64,000 nt of DNA from a virus (IMGVR_UViG_3300030329_002967:1-64000), one strand, 5' to 3'; positions 1 to 8,675 are shown, numbered from the stretch's first letter. The notes: generated from the sequence alone by a model not told the origin. Numbers and translations are program-made.

Positions 1-587
1 TGAGAAAACATCTCATACAGGTCAACGTAATACGCCGCTGTTCGAGGCTCAATACCCAAGGTATCCTTAACGTAAGAATTAAATCCTACATTCCCTTCGC
101 TGTATATAGCTTCACCATCCTCAAGAATAGTAAGAAACGTATTATTACGCTTAATATAAGCAAGCAACCCACCAAGCGTAAACACGGTACGCTCCTTGCG
201 CTCAGTATAAGCCATCGCCGCATCAAGGGCATTACCATCATGCTCCTTTAGAGCCTTAGTAACACTAGTAGTCTTCTTAAACACCTTAATGTCATCAGAC
301 TCTTCCTCAGCTTCAAGCTTATCAGCAAGAGGAGCCTCTTCCTCTACCTCTTCCTCTTCAGCAGGGGCTTCAGTGTCTTCTAATAAAACAAACTCCTCAA
401 AGAATAGGGAATCTACTTTCCCTGTATCTACAGAGCTTACATTATAGAGCTTTTCATCTGGATCATACCCAGTAATCTCTACTATCTCATATTGGGAAAG
501 TTCTCCAGCGTCACCCTCTTCGTGATACCCTTTAAACTTAACCTTAGTCCCGGTAGGGACTGTCTCTTCTATCGTTATTGTAGCCAT
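1..587 (-). CDS. Unrecognised acidic phage protein, C-terminus outside window
   Basis: The frame opens at an ATG at 587 and is still open at base 1, so at least 195 residues are seen. I do not recognise the family. Visible parts are a beta-rich N-terminal segment of about 75 residues, a very acidic Glu/Asp linker at about 80-105, and a predicted helical domain from about 115 with the pattern GGLLAYIKR then RTAAYYVDLYEMF, which could be a nucleic-acid or protein-binding fold. It has its own promoter and a leader with a hairpin. It sits downstream of the recombination genes, so a DNA-metabolism role is possible but unproven. Confidence 0.8.
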   Translation of the reverse strand, partial: MATITIEETVPTGTKVKFKGYHEEGDAGELSQYEIVEITGYDPDEKLYNVSSVDTGKVDSLFFEEFVLLEDTEAPAEEEEVEEEAPLADKLEAEEESDDIKVFKKTTSVTKALKEHDGNALDAAMAYTERKERTVFTLGGLLAYIKRNNTFLTILEDGEAIYSEGNVGFNSYVKDTLGIEPRTAAYYVDLYEMFS

Positions 588-622
588 AATAATTAAATCG
601 CTACCAGTTTTGTTAAGTTAAC

Positions 623-651
623 TCAAGCGAAAAGGTAGCATTCTCACTTGA
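623..651 (-). other. Hairpin at the predicted 5' end of the mRNA of the 587 gene
   Basis: On the minus strand the arms UCAAGUGAGAA and UUUUCGCUUGA pair over 11 bp, with two G-U pairs and a 7-nt loop. The upstream arm starts about where transcription from the 658-685 promoter should begin. A 5'-terminal hairpin could protect the mRNA from decay or control translation. The remaining leader is about 35 nt. Confidence 0.55.
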
Positions 652-657
652 TATAAT

Positions 658-685
658 AGTATAGCACATCCAAAGAACTTTGCAA
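658..685 (-). promoter_or_regulatory. Sigma70-like promoter of the 587 gene
   Basis: TTGCAA, 16-nt spacer ending in GTGC, TATACT. This is the TTGCAA version of the phage-wide promoter. Unlike most copies, it is followed by a leader of about 65 nt. Confidence 0.75.
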
Positions 686-693
686 GTCTTTTT

Positions 694-1125
694 TTATTTA
701 TTTTGAACGGCGTTCAATTTTCTTTTGCGGATAGCCTTAGATTTAGTCCTAACTGCTCTCTCATCCTTAGTCTTAGATGCATGACAGACCTTACATATAG
801 CTTGAAGATTATCCAACTCACAGAACAGCCTATGAATAAAATCATCCCAGTTAGTAAAACCCTTAACAGGGTCAACCACTGGTATTATATGATCCGCAAC
901 CATGTCCTTCTTTGCTACCAGAGTAGAGCATATCGAGCATCTATGTAACTTGCATCTCCTCCCTGTATCGGGATTAACGCCATTCTCCACAAACGCATCG
1001 CTAATTATCTTAGATCGTGGCGACCACCTCACTGAACCCCTACGAAGTAAACTCCTTATAAAAGACCTAAACTGAGCCTCAGTCCATCTACCACAATTTC
1101 TATTCCTAGGTATTTTACTAGCCAT
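694..1125 (-). CDS. HNH homing-type endonuclease
   Basis: A 143-residue protein with a classic HNH fold: a CSIC zinc knuckle at about 66-69, ADHIIPV at about 78-84 carrying the first catalytic His, a central Asn in ELDNLQAIC, and a second zinc knuckle CKVCH. It would make DNA nicks or breaks. Free-standing HNH genes in phages are usually homing endonucleases or packaging nucleases; the position next to recombination genes does not decide between them. The ATG at 1125 overlaps the stop of the nuclease gene upstream (ATGA). A GAACGnCGTTC palindrome lies inside its last codons. Confidence 0.85.
   Translation of the reverse strand: MASKIPRNRNCGRWTEAQFRSFIRSLLRRGSVRWSPRSKIISDAFVENGVNPDTGRRCKLHRCSICSTLVAKKDMVADHIIPVVDPVKGFTNWDDFIHRLFCELDNLQAICKVCHASKTKDERAVRTKSKAIRKRKLNAVQNK
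703..717. promoter_or_regulatory. Dispersed palindrome, copy 1
   Basis: TTGAACGGCGTTCAA, a perfect palindrome around the central base. It lies in the last codons of the HNH gene, just upstream of the next promoter (658-685). Confidence 0.7.
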
Positions 1126-2018
1126 CAATTATACGCAAAACACAAATCAACACATTCGCAACTCTTAGCAACAGAAGTATCACAGGATGAACAAACAGGC
1201 AACCTTCCCGGTAACTCATCCAATGGGTTATCCATAGCGCAAGTATTTGATATTACCCTAGCCCTATCCCACATCATATCTAAAACCAAATCGTGGCTAT
1301 GATTACTATCTACATGAAACTCCTTATAAGGTGACTTAAAAGACCACTCTTTATTAACATAAAATATAGTAACAGCGTCATCTACAAAAAAACCATTAAG
1401 CTTAAGTAATTTACTATACCCCATAGCTTGATGCACATGATCTGGCTTAGGAGAATCCAAGGACTCAAACCCTTTTCTATTTATACTCTTACACTCCACT
1501 ACTCTTAGTTTATTATTATCTGGGCGTTTGTATATAAGATCTGGGTTACCAGCTATCTTAGCCTCATTATCAAAAAGGGTGACCTCCTCGTAATGTATAG
1601 CCTTACTTCCGCAACCTCCGCAAAACTTATAGTCGTAATAATAGCCCTCATATTTAACTTCCCCACAATCGCACACCCACATACCATAGATATCCTCCCT
1701 ATTCATAGCTTTAATAAACTGCGCCCTAACATGGTTCTCTGCCGCCCTTCCAAAAGCCCATAGAACCCTATCACTAGATTTGGGAACGCTAGTAAACTCC
1801 ATATTAGATGTATTAGCTAAAATATGCTTTCTCGCACATATCCCTATTAAAGAGGTAAGATGTAAATAATCTCCCCCTACTCTTGCAACCTCAGGTTTAC
1901 TATCCATAGAGGTAATAATAGATTTCAAATAATCCTCCCCATGAGTACCATTACTAGACGGTTGATCAGTTACCTCTTTAACGGATAGTTTATTAGTAAG
2001 ATTATTTAATAACGACAT
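1125..2018 (-). CDS. Cas4/RecB-like PD-(D/E)XK exonuclease with a probable Fe-S cluster
   Basis: A 297-residue protein. The core AGNPDLI followed by LRVVECKSI gives the D...ExK catalytic residues of PD-(D/E)XK nucleases. A Cys in the N-terminal LIGICARK segment and the C-terminal cluster CSSC...CECVDLC match the layout of Cas4/AddB-type nucleases with an iron-sulphur cluster. A central CDCG...CGGCG knuckle is an extra metal site. Known relatives are 5'-3' ssDNA exonucleases used in recombination. It is coupled by overlap to the resolvase upstream and the HNH gene downstream, so it probably processes ends for the RecA-like protein. Confidence 0.8.
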   Translation of the reverse strand: MSLLNNLTNKLSVKEVTDQPSSNGTHGEDYLKSIITSMDSKPEVARVGGDYLHLTSLIGICARKHILANTSNMEFTSVPKSSDRVLWAFGRAAENHVRAQFIKAMNREDIYGMWVCDCGEVKYEGYYYDYKFCGGCGSKAIHYEEVTLFDNEAKIAGNPDLIYKRPDNNKLRVVECKSINRKGFESLDSPKPDHVHQAMGYSKLLKLNGFFVDDAVTIFYVNKEWSFKSPYKEFHVDSNHSHDLVLDMMWDRARVISNTCAMDNPLDELPGRLPVCSSCDTSVAKSCECVDLCFAYN

Positions 2019-2368
2019 TATCTAGGTTGAGAGAGTATATCTAAAATCCAAGTAGGCACAACAGCTACCTCACCAACAGGCTTACCCTCCTCTAAAAACT
2101 CCACGACCAATGCTGGCAACTCATTACTAGGTAATGCGGCTTCCTCCAATTTATCCAGCATATCTCTAGTAACTCTAAAAGACTTAGCAGAAGTAGTCTT
2201 AGCCTCTATCCTACAAACCTTTTCCAGCCTAGCATCTCCTTTCTCACTACCGCAACCACTACCTCTAACTGTCCTGCCTCCCACACGTTTAGCTAACTCC
2301 CTTTCCTGAGAGGCAGACCTTATGTGTGCAGGGCTACTCTTACCCTTAATTCTTTTCGGTAACCTCAT
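2018..2368 (-). CDS. Hjc-like Holliday junction resolvase (PD-(D/E)XK)
   Basis: About 116 residues from the ATG at 2368; a TTG 15 bases upstream is possible but less likely. An N-terminal Glu, then VRGSGCGSEKGDARL and CRIEAKTT give the E...D...ExK set typical of archaeal-type Hjc and small phage resolvases. The usual length of the family is 110-140 residues, so it is complete. The start lies inside the end of the RecA-like gene, which points to coupled translation. Likely role: cutting branched DNA made during recombination-dependent replication. A generic small DNA nuclease is the alternative. Confidence 0.72.
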   Translation of the reverse strand: MRLPKRIKGKSSPAHIRSASQERELAKRVGGRTVRGSGCGSEKGDARLEKVCRIEAKTTSAKSFRVTRDMLDKLEEAALPSNELPALVVEFLEEGKPVGEVAVVPTWILDILSQPR

Positions 2369-3512
2369 CTGATAAAGAAACAAGCCTCCCTAACGTAGAA
2401 ACTAGATAACCATCGGGAGGTAAGGCCGGAATCCCTTTAATGGTTCTTTGGTTTGCTATAATCGACCTAGCAAGCGTATCCTCCTCCTCACGGTTAGCGT
2501 ACAGATATTCCTCTATCTCAGACAGCCTACCGTATTTAGTAGTAGGATCTATACCTGTTAACAGTCTCCAAGACGCACCTCCACCTTTAATAAACCCCAT
2601 CTTCTTACCAAAGGTCATAAGGGCTGGTACATTATCATAAGACCCTATAGGCAACCCCTTATCATTATCTGGGTTAAGGTAAAACTGAAACTCTCCCTCC
2701 TTAATCGAAGACCCGTGCTTATTCTTTTCTATTTTGAAAGCTTGCTCATTAAAGTCAGTAACATCTATAGAGTTTCTGTCTTTCCCCATGTGTTCCTTCT
2801 TAAGCTTAAACCAAAGCTTAGTTGTAGGGTTATGGTTTATTTGAACACCTCCCGGTAAGGTTAGAGGACTCCCCAAAACAAAACCTACTTTATTCCTAAA
2901 CTGATTAACCAGCCACACACTTGTCCACTTACCTTTCTTCCTGCCAGCCGTATTATTAGATGTCATCTTACTACACATCTTACCCATAAGCCTAGGTAAA
3001 GCCGCCATAGTGTCATCCTCTGCTGAATTATCAAGAACCTTCATAGGAACACAAGCAGGAATCGAATCAAGTACCACAAGAGAAACTGAATCTATCTTCA
3101 TCCAGTCATCCATTATATCCACCGCTTGCTCTCCATACTCAGGTCTACCTACCATCATCCTATCAATATCCACCCCCATCTTAGCCGCCCAGCTAGAATC
3201 GAACAAACCTTCGGCATCAATCCAGCCTACAACCTTATCGGGATGCTTCTCTTGAAATTTAGCTACAGCCTTAAGATAATGAGTAGACTTACCAGTAGAG
3301 TGGTAGCCATAACTCATCGTGCTATAGCCCTCAGGGAAGCCGCCCAGTAGGGCGAAATCCAGAATAAAGCAACCAGTAGGTATTGAATTGCATAAGGGTA
3401 CTTTACTAGCAGGGATCATAAGACCGTCACCATGAATCTTATGAGACTCATCTATAGCCTTTAAAACATCCTCAGGTAACTTATTATATTTAGCTCTTTT
3501 CCTAGTCGGCAT
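2346..3512 (-). CDS. RecA/UvsX-like recombinase
   Basis: From the ATG at 3512 the protein has 388 residues. The start follows a GGGGAGG ribosome-binding site; a longer frame to 3623 runs over the neighbouring gene and is rejected. Walker A is GYHSTGKST at about 69-77; WIDAEGLFD and VVLDSIPA give the catalytic Glu and Walker B; LVNQFRNKVG and a glycine-rich loop fit DNA-binding loops. It would coat ssDNA and drive strand exchange. It sits in an operon with a resolvase, a Cas4-like nuclease and a helicase, forming a complete phage recombination set. Confidence 0.88.
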   Translation of the reverse strand: MPTRKRAKYNKLPEDVLKAIDESHKIHGDGLMIPASKVPLCNSIPTGCFILDFALLGGFPEGYSTMSYGYHSTGKSTHYLKAVAKFQEKHPDKVVGWIDAEGLFDSSWAAKMGVDIDRMMVGRPEYGEQAVDIMDDWMKIDSVSLVVLDSIPACVPMKVLDNSAEDDTMAALPRLMGKMCSKMTSNNTAGRKKGKWTSVWLVNQFRNKVGFVLGSPLTLPGGVQINHNPTTKLWFKLKKEHMGKDRNSIDVTDFNEQAFKIEKNKHGSSIKEGEFQFYLNPDNDKGLPIGSYDNVPALMTFGKKMGFIKGGGASWRLLTGIDPTTKYGRLSEIEEYLYANREEEDTLARSIIANQRTIKGIPALPPDGYLVSTLGRLVSLSDEVTEKN

Positions 3513-3852
3513 TAGACTCTGAAACCTCCCCGCTAACTCTCTTGAACTCCTCATCCATAAGGCGATCCACCAAGACTGATACATCCGTATATCTAGCCTC
3601 AGCCCCCTCAATGCTTGGCTCACAAGGTAAGCTAACAGTTACCCCAATCTTAGCTGACTCATAGTTTCCTAAATTCTTAGTAATTCCTGCGGTCACGCTA
3701 ACATATCCGGGGTTAACAGAGCTAACGTCAGATTCCAACTCATCCATTATCTCTACTTCTAGGTCAGGAGCATTAGTAGTTACCTTGGAAGAACCACGGG
3801 CTACGTTTTTGCTACCTCTACTTCTTACTGCTGTTGATGCTGTCTGATTCAT
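3502..3852 (-). CDS. Small conserved-looking protein upstream of the recombinase
   Basis: A 116-residue protein that I do not recognise. The first 35 residues are Ser/Thr/Arg-rich and probably disordered. The rest reads as a beta-rich domain (YVSVTAGITKNLGNYES, then a VTVSLPC strand) with a helical tail rich in Glu and Asp. It overlaps the recombinase start by 11 bases, so the two are probably translated together. An accessory role in recombination is an inference from position only. Confidence 0.7.
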   Translation of the reverse strand: MNQTASTAVRSRGSKNVARGSSKVTTNAPDLEVEIMDELESDVSSVNPGYVSVTAGITKNLGNYESAKIGVTVSLPCEPSIEGAEARYTDVSVLVDRLMDEEFKRVSGEVSESNAD

Positions 3853-3873
3853 ATAGTATTCGTTTTATATAAA

Positions 3874-4377
3874 TTAGTTATTCTCTATCGAGTCCCAAAC
3901 TCTTTCTATTGTATATGTATCTGTAGTCCTAAACGCCGCCCTTCCCTCAAGATCTTCCTTAAGAACAAAAGCAACAGCATTAGCTTGATCTAAGGTATAG
4001 CATTTTTGCCCCGTACTTAATATATTAGTAGGCTCAGGGAATTTACCTGTAGTAATCCATATAGACAGAACCTTAGGAACAACCCCTATAAACTTCGCAA
4101 TCTCATCAATAGTTAAATACTTAGGATTTACCTTAGCATACTGACTAGCATTACCAGCATCAGCACCAAAAGACTTAGGGCGAAAAGACGGATTAGTCTT
4201 CTTATACCTCAGCCTCTCAGCATTAATAATCTTCTCTCTATAAGCTGGATCTTTAGCATACCTCTCCCTCCTTTTATTAAGGTACTCTTTCTGGTACGCC
4301 TTCGATGCGGCAATAGCTTCAGCCTCGGTATGATACTTCCTCGGCCTCCCTCTTTTTGGTTTATTATCTTCACTCAT
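3874..4377 (-). CDS. AT-hook and MerR-like HTH DNA-binding protein
   Basis: 167 residues. KRGRPRKY at about 8-15 is an AT-hook (GRP core). A long basic helix with many Arg/Lys and Tyr follows at about 25-65. Residues about 88-115, LTIDEIAKFIGVV...WITTGKFPEP, match the excisionase/MerR-type winged HTH. It therefore probably binds DNA through two elements and could be a regulator or a DNA-architectural factor. It is the only clear HTH regulator in the left half of the window, so it is one candidate for the protein that reads the dispersed palindromes. The start overlaps the end of the helicase gene. Confidence 0.68.
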   Translation of the reverse strand: MSEDNKPKRGRPRKYHTEAEAIAASKAYQKEYLNKRRERYAKDPAYREKIINAERLRYKKTNPSFRPKSFGADAGNASQYAKVNPKYLTIDEIAKFIGVVPKVLSIWITTGKFPEPTNILSTGQKCYTLDQANAVAFVLKEDLEGRAAFRTTDTYTIERVWDSIENN

Positions 4378-5783
4378 AAACTGTTTTTTTCTAAATAATT
4401 AATGGTTACATTTGTTGATTGAAATCCTTTAAGTCTTACTCTGGTATACGCCTCAAATAAAGGAATACCTTTATCCGATATAGAAAACCAAAGAGGCTTC
4501 CTCTTACTCTCTAACGGCCTCCTTACCCTCCCTACCGCTTGTATATTATCTGGCGAAGGTAAAGCCTCTATCCCTGCGTCCAGTCTAGGTATGTCTACTC
4601 CCTCCTTCATCATAGAGTATGTAGCCAATATTACTGGGCAATCCTTTTTGATGCCCTCTAAATAATCTAAAGTAGCCTTTGGTCTTTTATTACCGCCTTT
4701 CTTTTTCCCTTTACTATTCCCACAAAAATACCCAATGTCCTCTACGGGTATGCCGCTTGAAGCTAATAACTCTCCAAGTAATTCCGCATGATCTATAAAC
4801 TTAGTTATAATTAATAACTCTCTACCCTCATCATAAAGGCGACACGCAAGTCTAGTGATAAGGGCATTACGCTCACTAAGATTAGACAAGTATTTAAGAG
4901 GCTTAACATTAGACTTACACTTCTCAATCCATTTATGCTTATCGCCTATATGCTCAAAAGGAACAACCCAGCAGTTACAGTCCAACGCCTTAGAGGAGGC
5001 CACCACCTTAGGCTTTCCAAAATAATCGAGATACAACGAATCTCCTCCATCCTTACGCTTCTCAGTAGCAGTAACAGCTATACGATATAAAGGATTAAAC
5101 AAAGTCATAGTAGAAGCAAAAACCCTAGCACCAAGTTTATGAGCCTCATCCCACGCTACAAACCCAAAAGAATCATAAAAGCGTTGGGGCCACTCCTTCA
5201 TAAATAAATTATGTATAACTGCAATCACTAAATTCTTATCCCATAAATCCCTATCCTTTGAAGCACCAGATAGAATACCTATCTCCTCTTCCTCCATCCC
5301 CAAATGCCTCATTGCCTCTTGCTTCCACTGTTCAGCTAACACTTTTGTAGGAACCACCACCAACGCAGTCTTTCCTAATGTTCCAATAGCATTAAGAACT
5401 GCCACTGTCTTACCACTACCAGTTGGAGCTACAGCCAATACAGCATACTCAGTCACAAGTGAGTCCACCATGTCTCTAAAGAACTCTGCCTGTCTAGGAG
5501 GAGCCTTAGGGTTATTAGGATCGGGAAGTCTCCTAACCTTAAACTCCTCGCCTACCGAAAGATCCTTAATGAACCCCGACTCTCCCCACCTAGAAATCCC
5601 ATAAGCTACGGGTACTCCTATCTTATACTCTTCTTCTATATACTGAGGAATAGGTAAGGGAGGTTCGGTGTCCATCGGCGAGGGCTTAGGATTAATGGTC
5701 AATTCTTTCTTAATATCTTCTAACGCATCTGGTGAAAACCCAGAGCGATTAATCCAATACATTGTAGAAAGAGTTGCTTTCAT
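4374..5783 (-). CDS. Superfamily 2 DNA/RNA helicase (UvsW/RadD-like)
   Basis: 469 residues. Motif I APTGSGKT at about 119-126, motif II DEAH (in AWDEAHKLG) near residue 210, motif III AVTATEK, and a C-terminal motif VI AVGRVRRP give a complete SF2 helicase. Within phages this type resembles T4 UvsW, which unwinds branched recombination intermediates. It follows the ssDNA-binding gene by 30 bases; a GAACGnCGTTC palindrome fills this gap just before an AGGA ribosome-binding site. Confidence 0.87.
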   Translation of the reverse strand: MKATLSTMYWINRSGFSPDALEDIKKELTINPKPSPMDTEPPLPIPQYIEEEYKIGVPVAYGISRWGESGFIKDLSVGEEFKVRRLPDPNNPKAPPRQAEFFRDMVDSLVTEYAVLAVAPTGSGKTVAVLNAIGTLGKTALVVVPTKVLAEQWKQEAMRHLGMEEEEIGILSGASKDRDLWDKNLVIAVIHNLFMKEWPQRFYDSFGFVAWDEAHKLGARVFASTMTLFNPLYRIAVTATEKRKDGGDSLYLDYFGKPKVVASSKALDCNCWVVPFEHIGDKHKWIEKCKSNVKPLKYLSNLSERNALITRLACRLYDEGRELLIITKFIDHAELLGELLASSGIPVEDIGYFCGNSKGKKKGGNKRPKATLDYLEGIKKDCPVILATYSMMKEGVDIPRLDAGIEALPSPDNIQAVGRVRRPLESKRKPLWFSISDKGIPLFEAYTRVRLKGFQSTNVTINYLEKNSL

Positions 5784-5796
5784 AGTCCTAAGCCCT

Positions 5797-5811
5797 TTGA
5801 ACGCCGTTCAA
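5797..5811. promoter_or_regulatory. Dispersed palindrome, copy 2
   Basis: TTGAACGCCGTTCAA, perfect. It lies between the ssDNA-binding gene and the helicase gene, 14 bases before the helicase start. Confidence 0.7.
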
Positions 5812-5812
5812 T

Positions 5813-6628
5813 TTAATCAGCGAAGTTTGGTTCCGCATCAGCCTTAGTTTTGCTAGAGACTCTACGTCTACGAATAATCGGGGAGGTATTCTCCTCTTCC
5901 TCAATATAATCCGAGTATTCCTTAGTAGATCCCGGTGACGGTGAACCACCTTGCTGGCTAATAAACTCGTCAGGATCGGGCTGAGGCATTAACGCCATAT
6001 AATCGTAAGGCTTAGTGTCCTCGTCCTCAGCTTTAATTACATTACCTTCCTTAGTTTTAATCTCTGGGTGACCAAAAGCCTCACAGAGATCTGCTTCACT
6101 GTAATAGTCACTTATGATATTGCCTGTCTCCTCTGAGGGAACGGGCATACCTGTAGAAAAGCTTGTAGGCTCATTATCCCTAGATAATGTCACTGTAACT
6201 CCCTTAAGAGTTTTATGATTCTTCTTAGCTATTTTTTCCACTCTAAGAAAGTCCTCAAGCTGACCTCTCTTAATGCATAAAAACATCTTAGTATACTCCT
6301 TCGTCTCGCCAGTTTTCTTACTAACATAAGGACGGTGTACAAGCACACTTAAATACAAAACTAAAGTAGATGCGCCATGCTCTTTACACACAGGGCAATC
6401 TGATTCAGTCTTAATACACGGTACAATATTACCCCACTTACCATCTGCGCCTTTAAGGTTATGCTCATACCTAGCAAATCCATCTTCAATAGACTCATCT
6501 AAGAAAGTAACATCGCATTTCTCTCCTCTCTTCTGCCAAAACCGCCACGGCATAAAACCGCCACTACTCTTCTTACTTACACTCGCCGCTTCATCAGCGA
6601 ACATCTTACTTATTCTTCCTACACTCAT
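5813..6628 (-). CDS. Single-stranded DNA-binding protein (gp32-like)
   Basis: 271 residues. WRFWQKRGEKCDVTFLD near the start, then VPCIKTESDCPVCKEHG (a Cys/His metal knuckle) followed by a beta strand LVLYLSVLVHRPY, are typical of T4-gp32-type phage SSBs. The C-terminal third is disordered and acidic (IEEEE) as in SSBs that recruit partners, but it ends in a basic RRRRVSSK stretch plus a short acidic tail. No Shine-Dalgarno is seen. It probably covers ssDNA for the polymerase, primase and recombinase encoded next to it. Confidence 0.75.
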   Translation of the reverse strand: MSVGRISKMFADEAASVSKKSSGGFMPWRFWQKRGEKCDVTFLDESIEDGFARYEHNLKGADGKWGNIVPCIKTESDCPVCKEHGASTLVLYLSVLVHRPYVSKKTGETKEYTKMFLCIKRGQLEDFLRVEKIAKKNHKTLKGVTVTLSRDNEPTSFSTGMPVPSEETGNIISDYYSEADLCEAFGHPEIKTKEGNVIKAEDEDTKPYDYMALMPQPDPDEFISQQGGSPSPGSTKEYSDYIEEEENTSPIIRRRRVSSKTKADAEPNFAD

Positions 6629-6681
6629 ATTTATTATTTAGCTATTTAGCTTTTTTATTTGTTATATTAATATTGAAATCT

Positions 6682-6709
6682 ATATTAACACAGGTTTTAT
6701 ACTTTGCAA
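6682..6709 (-). promoter_or_regulatory. Sigma70-like promoter of the SSB gene
   Basis: TTGCAA, 16 nt ending in CCTGTGT, TAATAT. It carries the same spacer signature as the phage-wide promoter, with a leader of about 47 nt. Confidence 0.55.
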
Positions 6710-6716
6710 GAGAAAA

Positions 6717-7751
6717 TTATACAAACTTAGATGTATAGATTTCATTATCTTCTCCTAACACCATTTCCTTTACTTGCTCCAAGTTAAGGTCATCTGGATC
6801 ATCTATACCTTCTGGATAAAGGCACATATAAACTGGTACATGAGGCAACAACATATCTAACGCCCCTCCTCCACGAAATGCCCTACCAAACATACCTACC
6901 TCCCCTGCATCATCATTGTCGTACAGCATATAAACTGGATTATCCAGATCCACAATACTGTCTCTTTGCGCCTCGCTCATACTACTCCCCATAGTAGCAA
7001 CAGGATTACAAAACTCCCTTACACCTAATGAAACCATATGCGCTAAAGCAAACAAACCCTCGACAACTAAGATAGGCTTCCTATCTGGATTACCCTCACT
7101 CCAAGGAATAAGATGCTCCCCAAGTAAGAGGCAACTCTTTTTAAGGCCAGCGTAATCCTTAACCTTAGGTTTTAGATCATCATATATAGCCCTTCCAGTA
7201 AACCCATACAAAGAAGAATCTATACCTCTAACAGGAAACATAATCCTCTTATCCTCTTTATCATATCGTAGCCCTAACTGCTCAGCCGCATCTAAAGTAA
7301 TTCCTCTACATTCAAGATAATTACACGCTTCACTAAACTCATGCACCCTAGGGTATATCCTATACAAAACCTTCTCAGTATCCTCGTCTATAGACGTTAA
7401 ATAATCAGACTCTCGTTCCTCAAACTCAAATTCGCCGAAAGTATTAGGAACCTCGTCCGTCCACGCCCTAACTATAAGATCAGAATAATTCTCACCTCTA
7501 ATTATACCTAAAGAGCTTAAAAATATAGTAAGATTTCCATGCCGTTTACAGGTAAAGCAATTAAACCCAGAATACCCCTCAGGATTAATCTTAAACGAAA
7601 ATGAAGGTCTGCTATCTGTACCACTTATATGATCAGTTGACGCAAAAGGGCAACGGCATACGAGCCACTCACTGCGGCTAGGCGATCCCGTCTTATCTAC
7701 TACTGGTATCCCTAACTCAGCCAACAATTCCCTAAGCTTAGCCTCAGTCAT
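6717..7751 (-). CDS. DNA primase (zinc finger plus TOPRIM)
   Basis: 344 residues. An N-terminal CHC2-type zinc ribbon (CRCPFASTDH, then NCFTCKRHGN) at about 32-70 binds template DNA. The TOPRIM core follows at about 225-300: VVEGLFALA with the metal Glu and LYDNDDAG with the DxD pair. It makes RNA primers for lagging-strand synthesis. It is shorter than cellular DnaG and has no helicase domain; a separate DnaB-like helicase is encoded at 11555-12823. The start has a GGGGGGAG ribosome-binding site and overlaps the upstream gene (ATGA). Confidence 0.87.
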   Translation of the reverse strand: MTEAKLRELLAELGIPVVDKTGSPSRSEWLVCRCPFASTDHISGTDSRPSFSFKINPEGYSGFNCFTCKRHGNLTIFLSSLGIIRGENYSDLIVRAWTDEVPNTFGEFEFEERESDYLTSIDEDTEKVLYRIYPRVHEFSEACNYLECRGITLDAAEQLGLRYDKEDKRIMFPVRGIDSSLYGFTGRAIYDDLKPKVKDYAGLKKSCLLLGEHLIPWSEGNPDRKPILVVEGLFALAHMVSLGVREFCNPVATMGSSMSEAQRDSIVDLDNPVYMLYDNDDAGEVGMFGRAFRGGGALDMLLPHVPVYMCLYPEGIDDPDDLNLEQVKEMVLGEDNEIYTSKFV

Positions 7752-8221
7752 TTTTCTCCCCCCTCACATATAAGCTCTGTCTCCCTTAAATAAATACCAC
7801 TAATGTACTTATCGGAAGGACAGGACGCTAAAGCTATAGGGCTTATCTTTTTGTGCATCCTCCATATAGCACAACCAGCGCAACAGGATACAAAAGGAAT
7901 ACATGGCCCCACAATAGGCTTAGCCCCCTCTTCCTCTTTAGTATAATAAAACCTTCCTATAAACCTAGCCTTACGCCCTTCCTTACAATAAGGCACTAAA
8001 TCAGCCAGCATATCCCTAACAGCATCATCACCATAAGTTTGATTTAAATTATCTGACCCTAATGACTCCTTCTTTAACAAATCCCATAAGTCACTCTTAT
8101 CTTTTTCAGAAAAAGAATCATCAAATAATCCGCTTACAGCGACTACAAGACTAGCTAGAGCCTTTTGAAGCTCTTCTGGTAAATCATGTAGCTCTTCTGG
8201 TAAATCAGAATCGTCTAACAT
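7748..8221 (-). CDS. Cys-rich protein of unknown function
   Basis: 157 residues, not recognised. The N-terminal half is acidic, begins with two copies of DLPEEL, and is predicted helical. The C-terminal half carries six Cys, including CIPFVSCCAGC, and a final pair that could bind zinc or an Fe-S cluster. It is translationally coupled on both sides (TAATG upstream, ATGA into the primase), so it probably acts with primase or polymerase. Confidence 0.7.
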   Translation of the reverse strand: MLDDSDLPEELHDLPEELQKALASLVVAVSGLFDDSFSEKDKSDLWDLLKKESLGSDNLNQTYGDDAVRDMLADLVPYCKEGRKARFIGRFYYTKEEEGAKPIVGPCIPFVSCCAGCAIWRMHKKISPIALASCPSDKYISGIYLRETELICEGGEK

Positions 8222-8631
8222 TACTTCTTAGGCTTAACAACCACGTTCTCAGTAAGATTCTTAACCTCAGAACAACGGGTAGCTACCTCTGTTCCTGCCA
8301 CTCCCACTACACTGGACTTTGTAGCAGATACGCACTCCATAAAATCCTTATCGTTAACCAGCTTCCTAAGTTGATGGACATCAACAACTGTTCTCGTAGG
8401 AGTCTGAAATGATGCCTCAAGAATTACCCTTCCCGTAGAGCATCTAGTATCAAAAACCTGAGAATCAAGCTGTTGCTCCTTCATCAAAGAATAAAGCTTT
8501 TTACGAGCCTCAGTAGCCTTACGGGTAGCTTTATTAGCTTGTTGGTTTCTCTCATAGAACTCGACCGTAAGCTCTTCAAGTTCGGCTTCTATATCTCTTT
8601 TAACTCTCTGTCTATTAAGTTTATTACTCAT
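8221..8631 (-). CDS. Coiled-coil protein with a leaderless-type start
   Basis: 136 residues from the ATG at 8631. A longer frame to 8679 would translate the promoter itself and is rejected. Residues about 5-60 form a charged coiled coil (EAELEELTVEFYERNQQANKATRKATEARKK when read in pieces). The C-terminal half, with TPTRTVVDVHQLRKLV, looks like a small globular domain seen in phage gene-regulation proteins, but I cannot name it. It starts the primase operon and has its own promoter 7 nt upstream. Confidence 0.7.
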   Translation of the reverse strand: MSNKLNRQRVKRDIEAELEELTVEFYERNQQANKATRKATEARKKLYSLMKEQQLDSQVFDTRCSTGRVILEASFQTPTRTVVDVHQLRKLVNDKDFMECVSATKSSVVGVAGTEVATRCSEVKNLTENVVVKPKK

Positions 8632-8637
8632 AATTTT

Positions 8638-8666
8638 ATTATAACACAGTTTAAAACCTTTGTCAA
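8638..8666 (-). promoter_or_regulatory. Leaderless-type promoter of the 8631 gene
   Basis: TTGACA, 17-nt spacer AAGGTTTTAAACTGTGT, TATAAT; the -10 box ends 6 nt before the ATG. It matches the accessory-region promoters almost exactly. Confidence 0.88.
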
Positions 8667-8675
8667 CTAAATATA

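Noticed and set aside
1125-2018. Reading the Cas4-like gene as part of a CRISPR-Cas system
   Set aside because: No cas1, cas2 or repeat-spacer array is visible. Phages often carry Cas4-like nucleases for recombination.
3513-3623. N-terminal extension of the recombinase to 3623
   Set aside because: It runs through the coding part of the neighbouring gene in another frame. The ATG at 3512 has a ribosome-binding site and fits RecA length.
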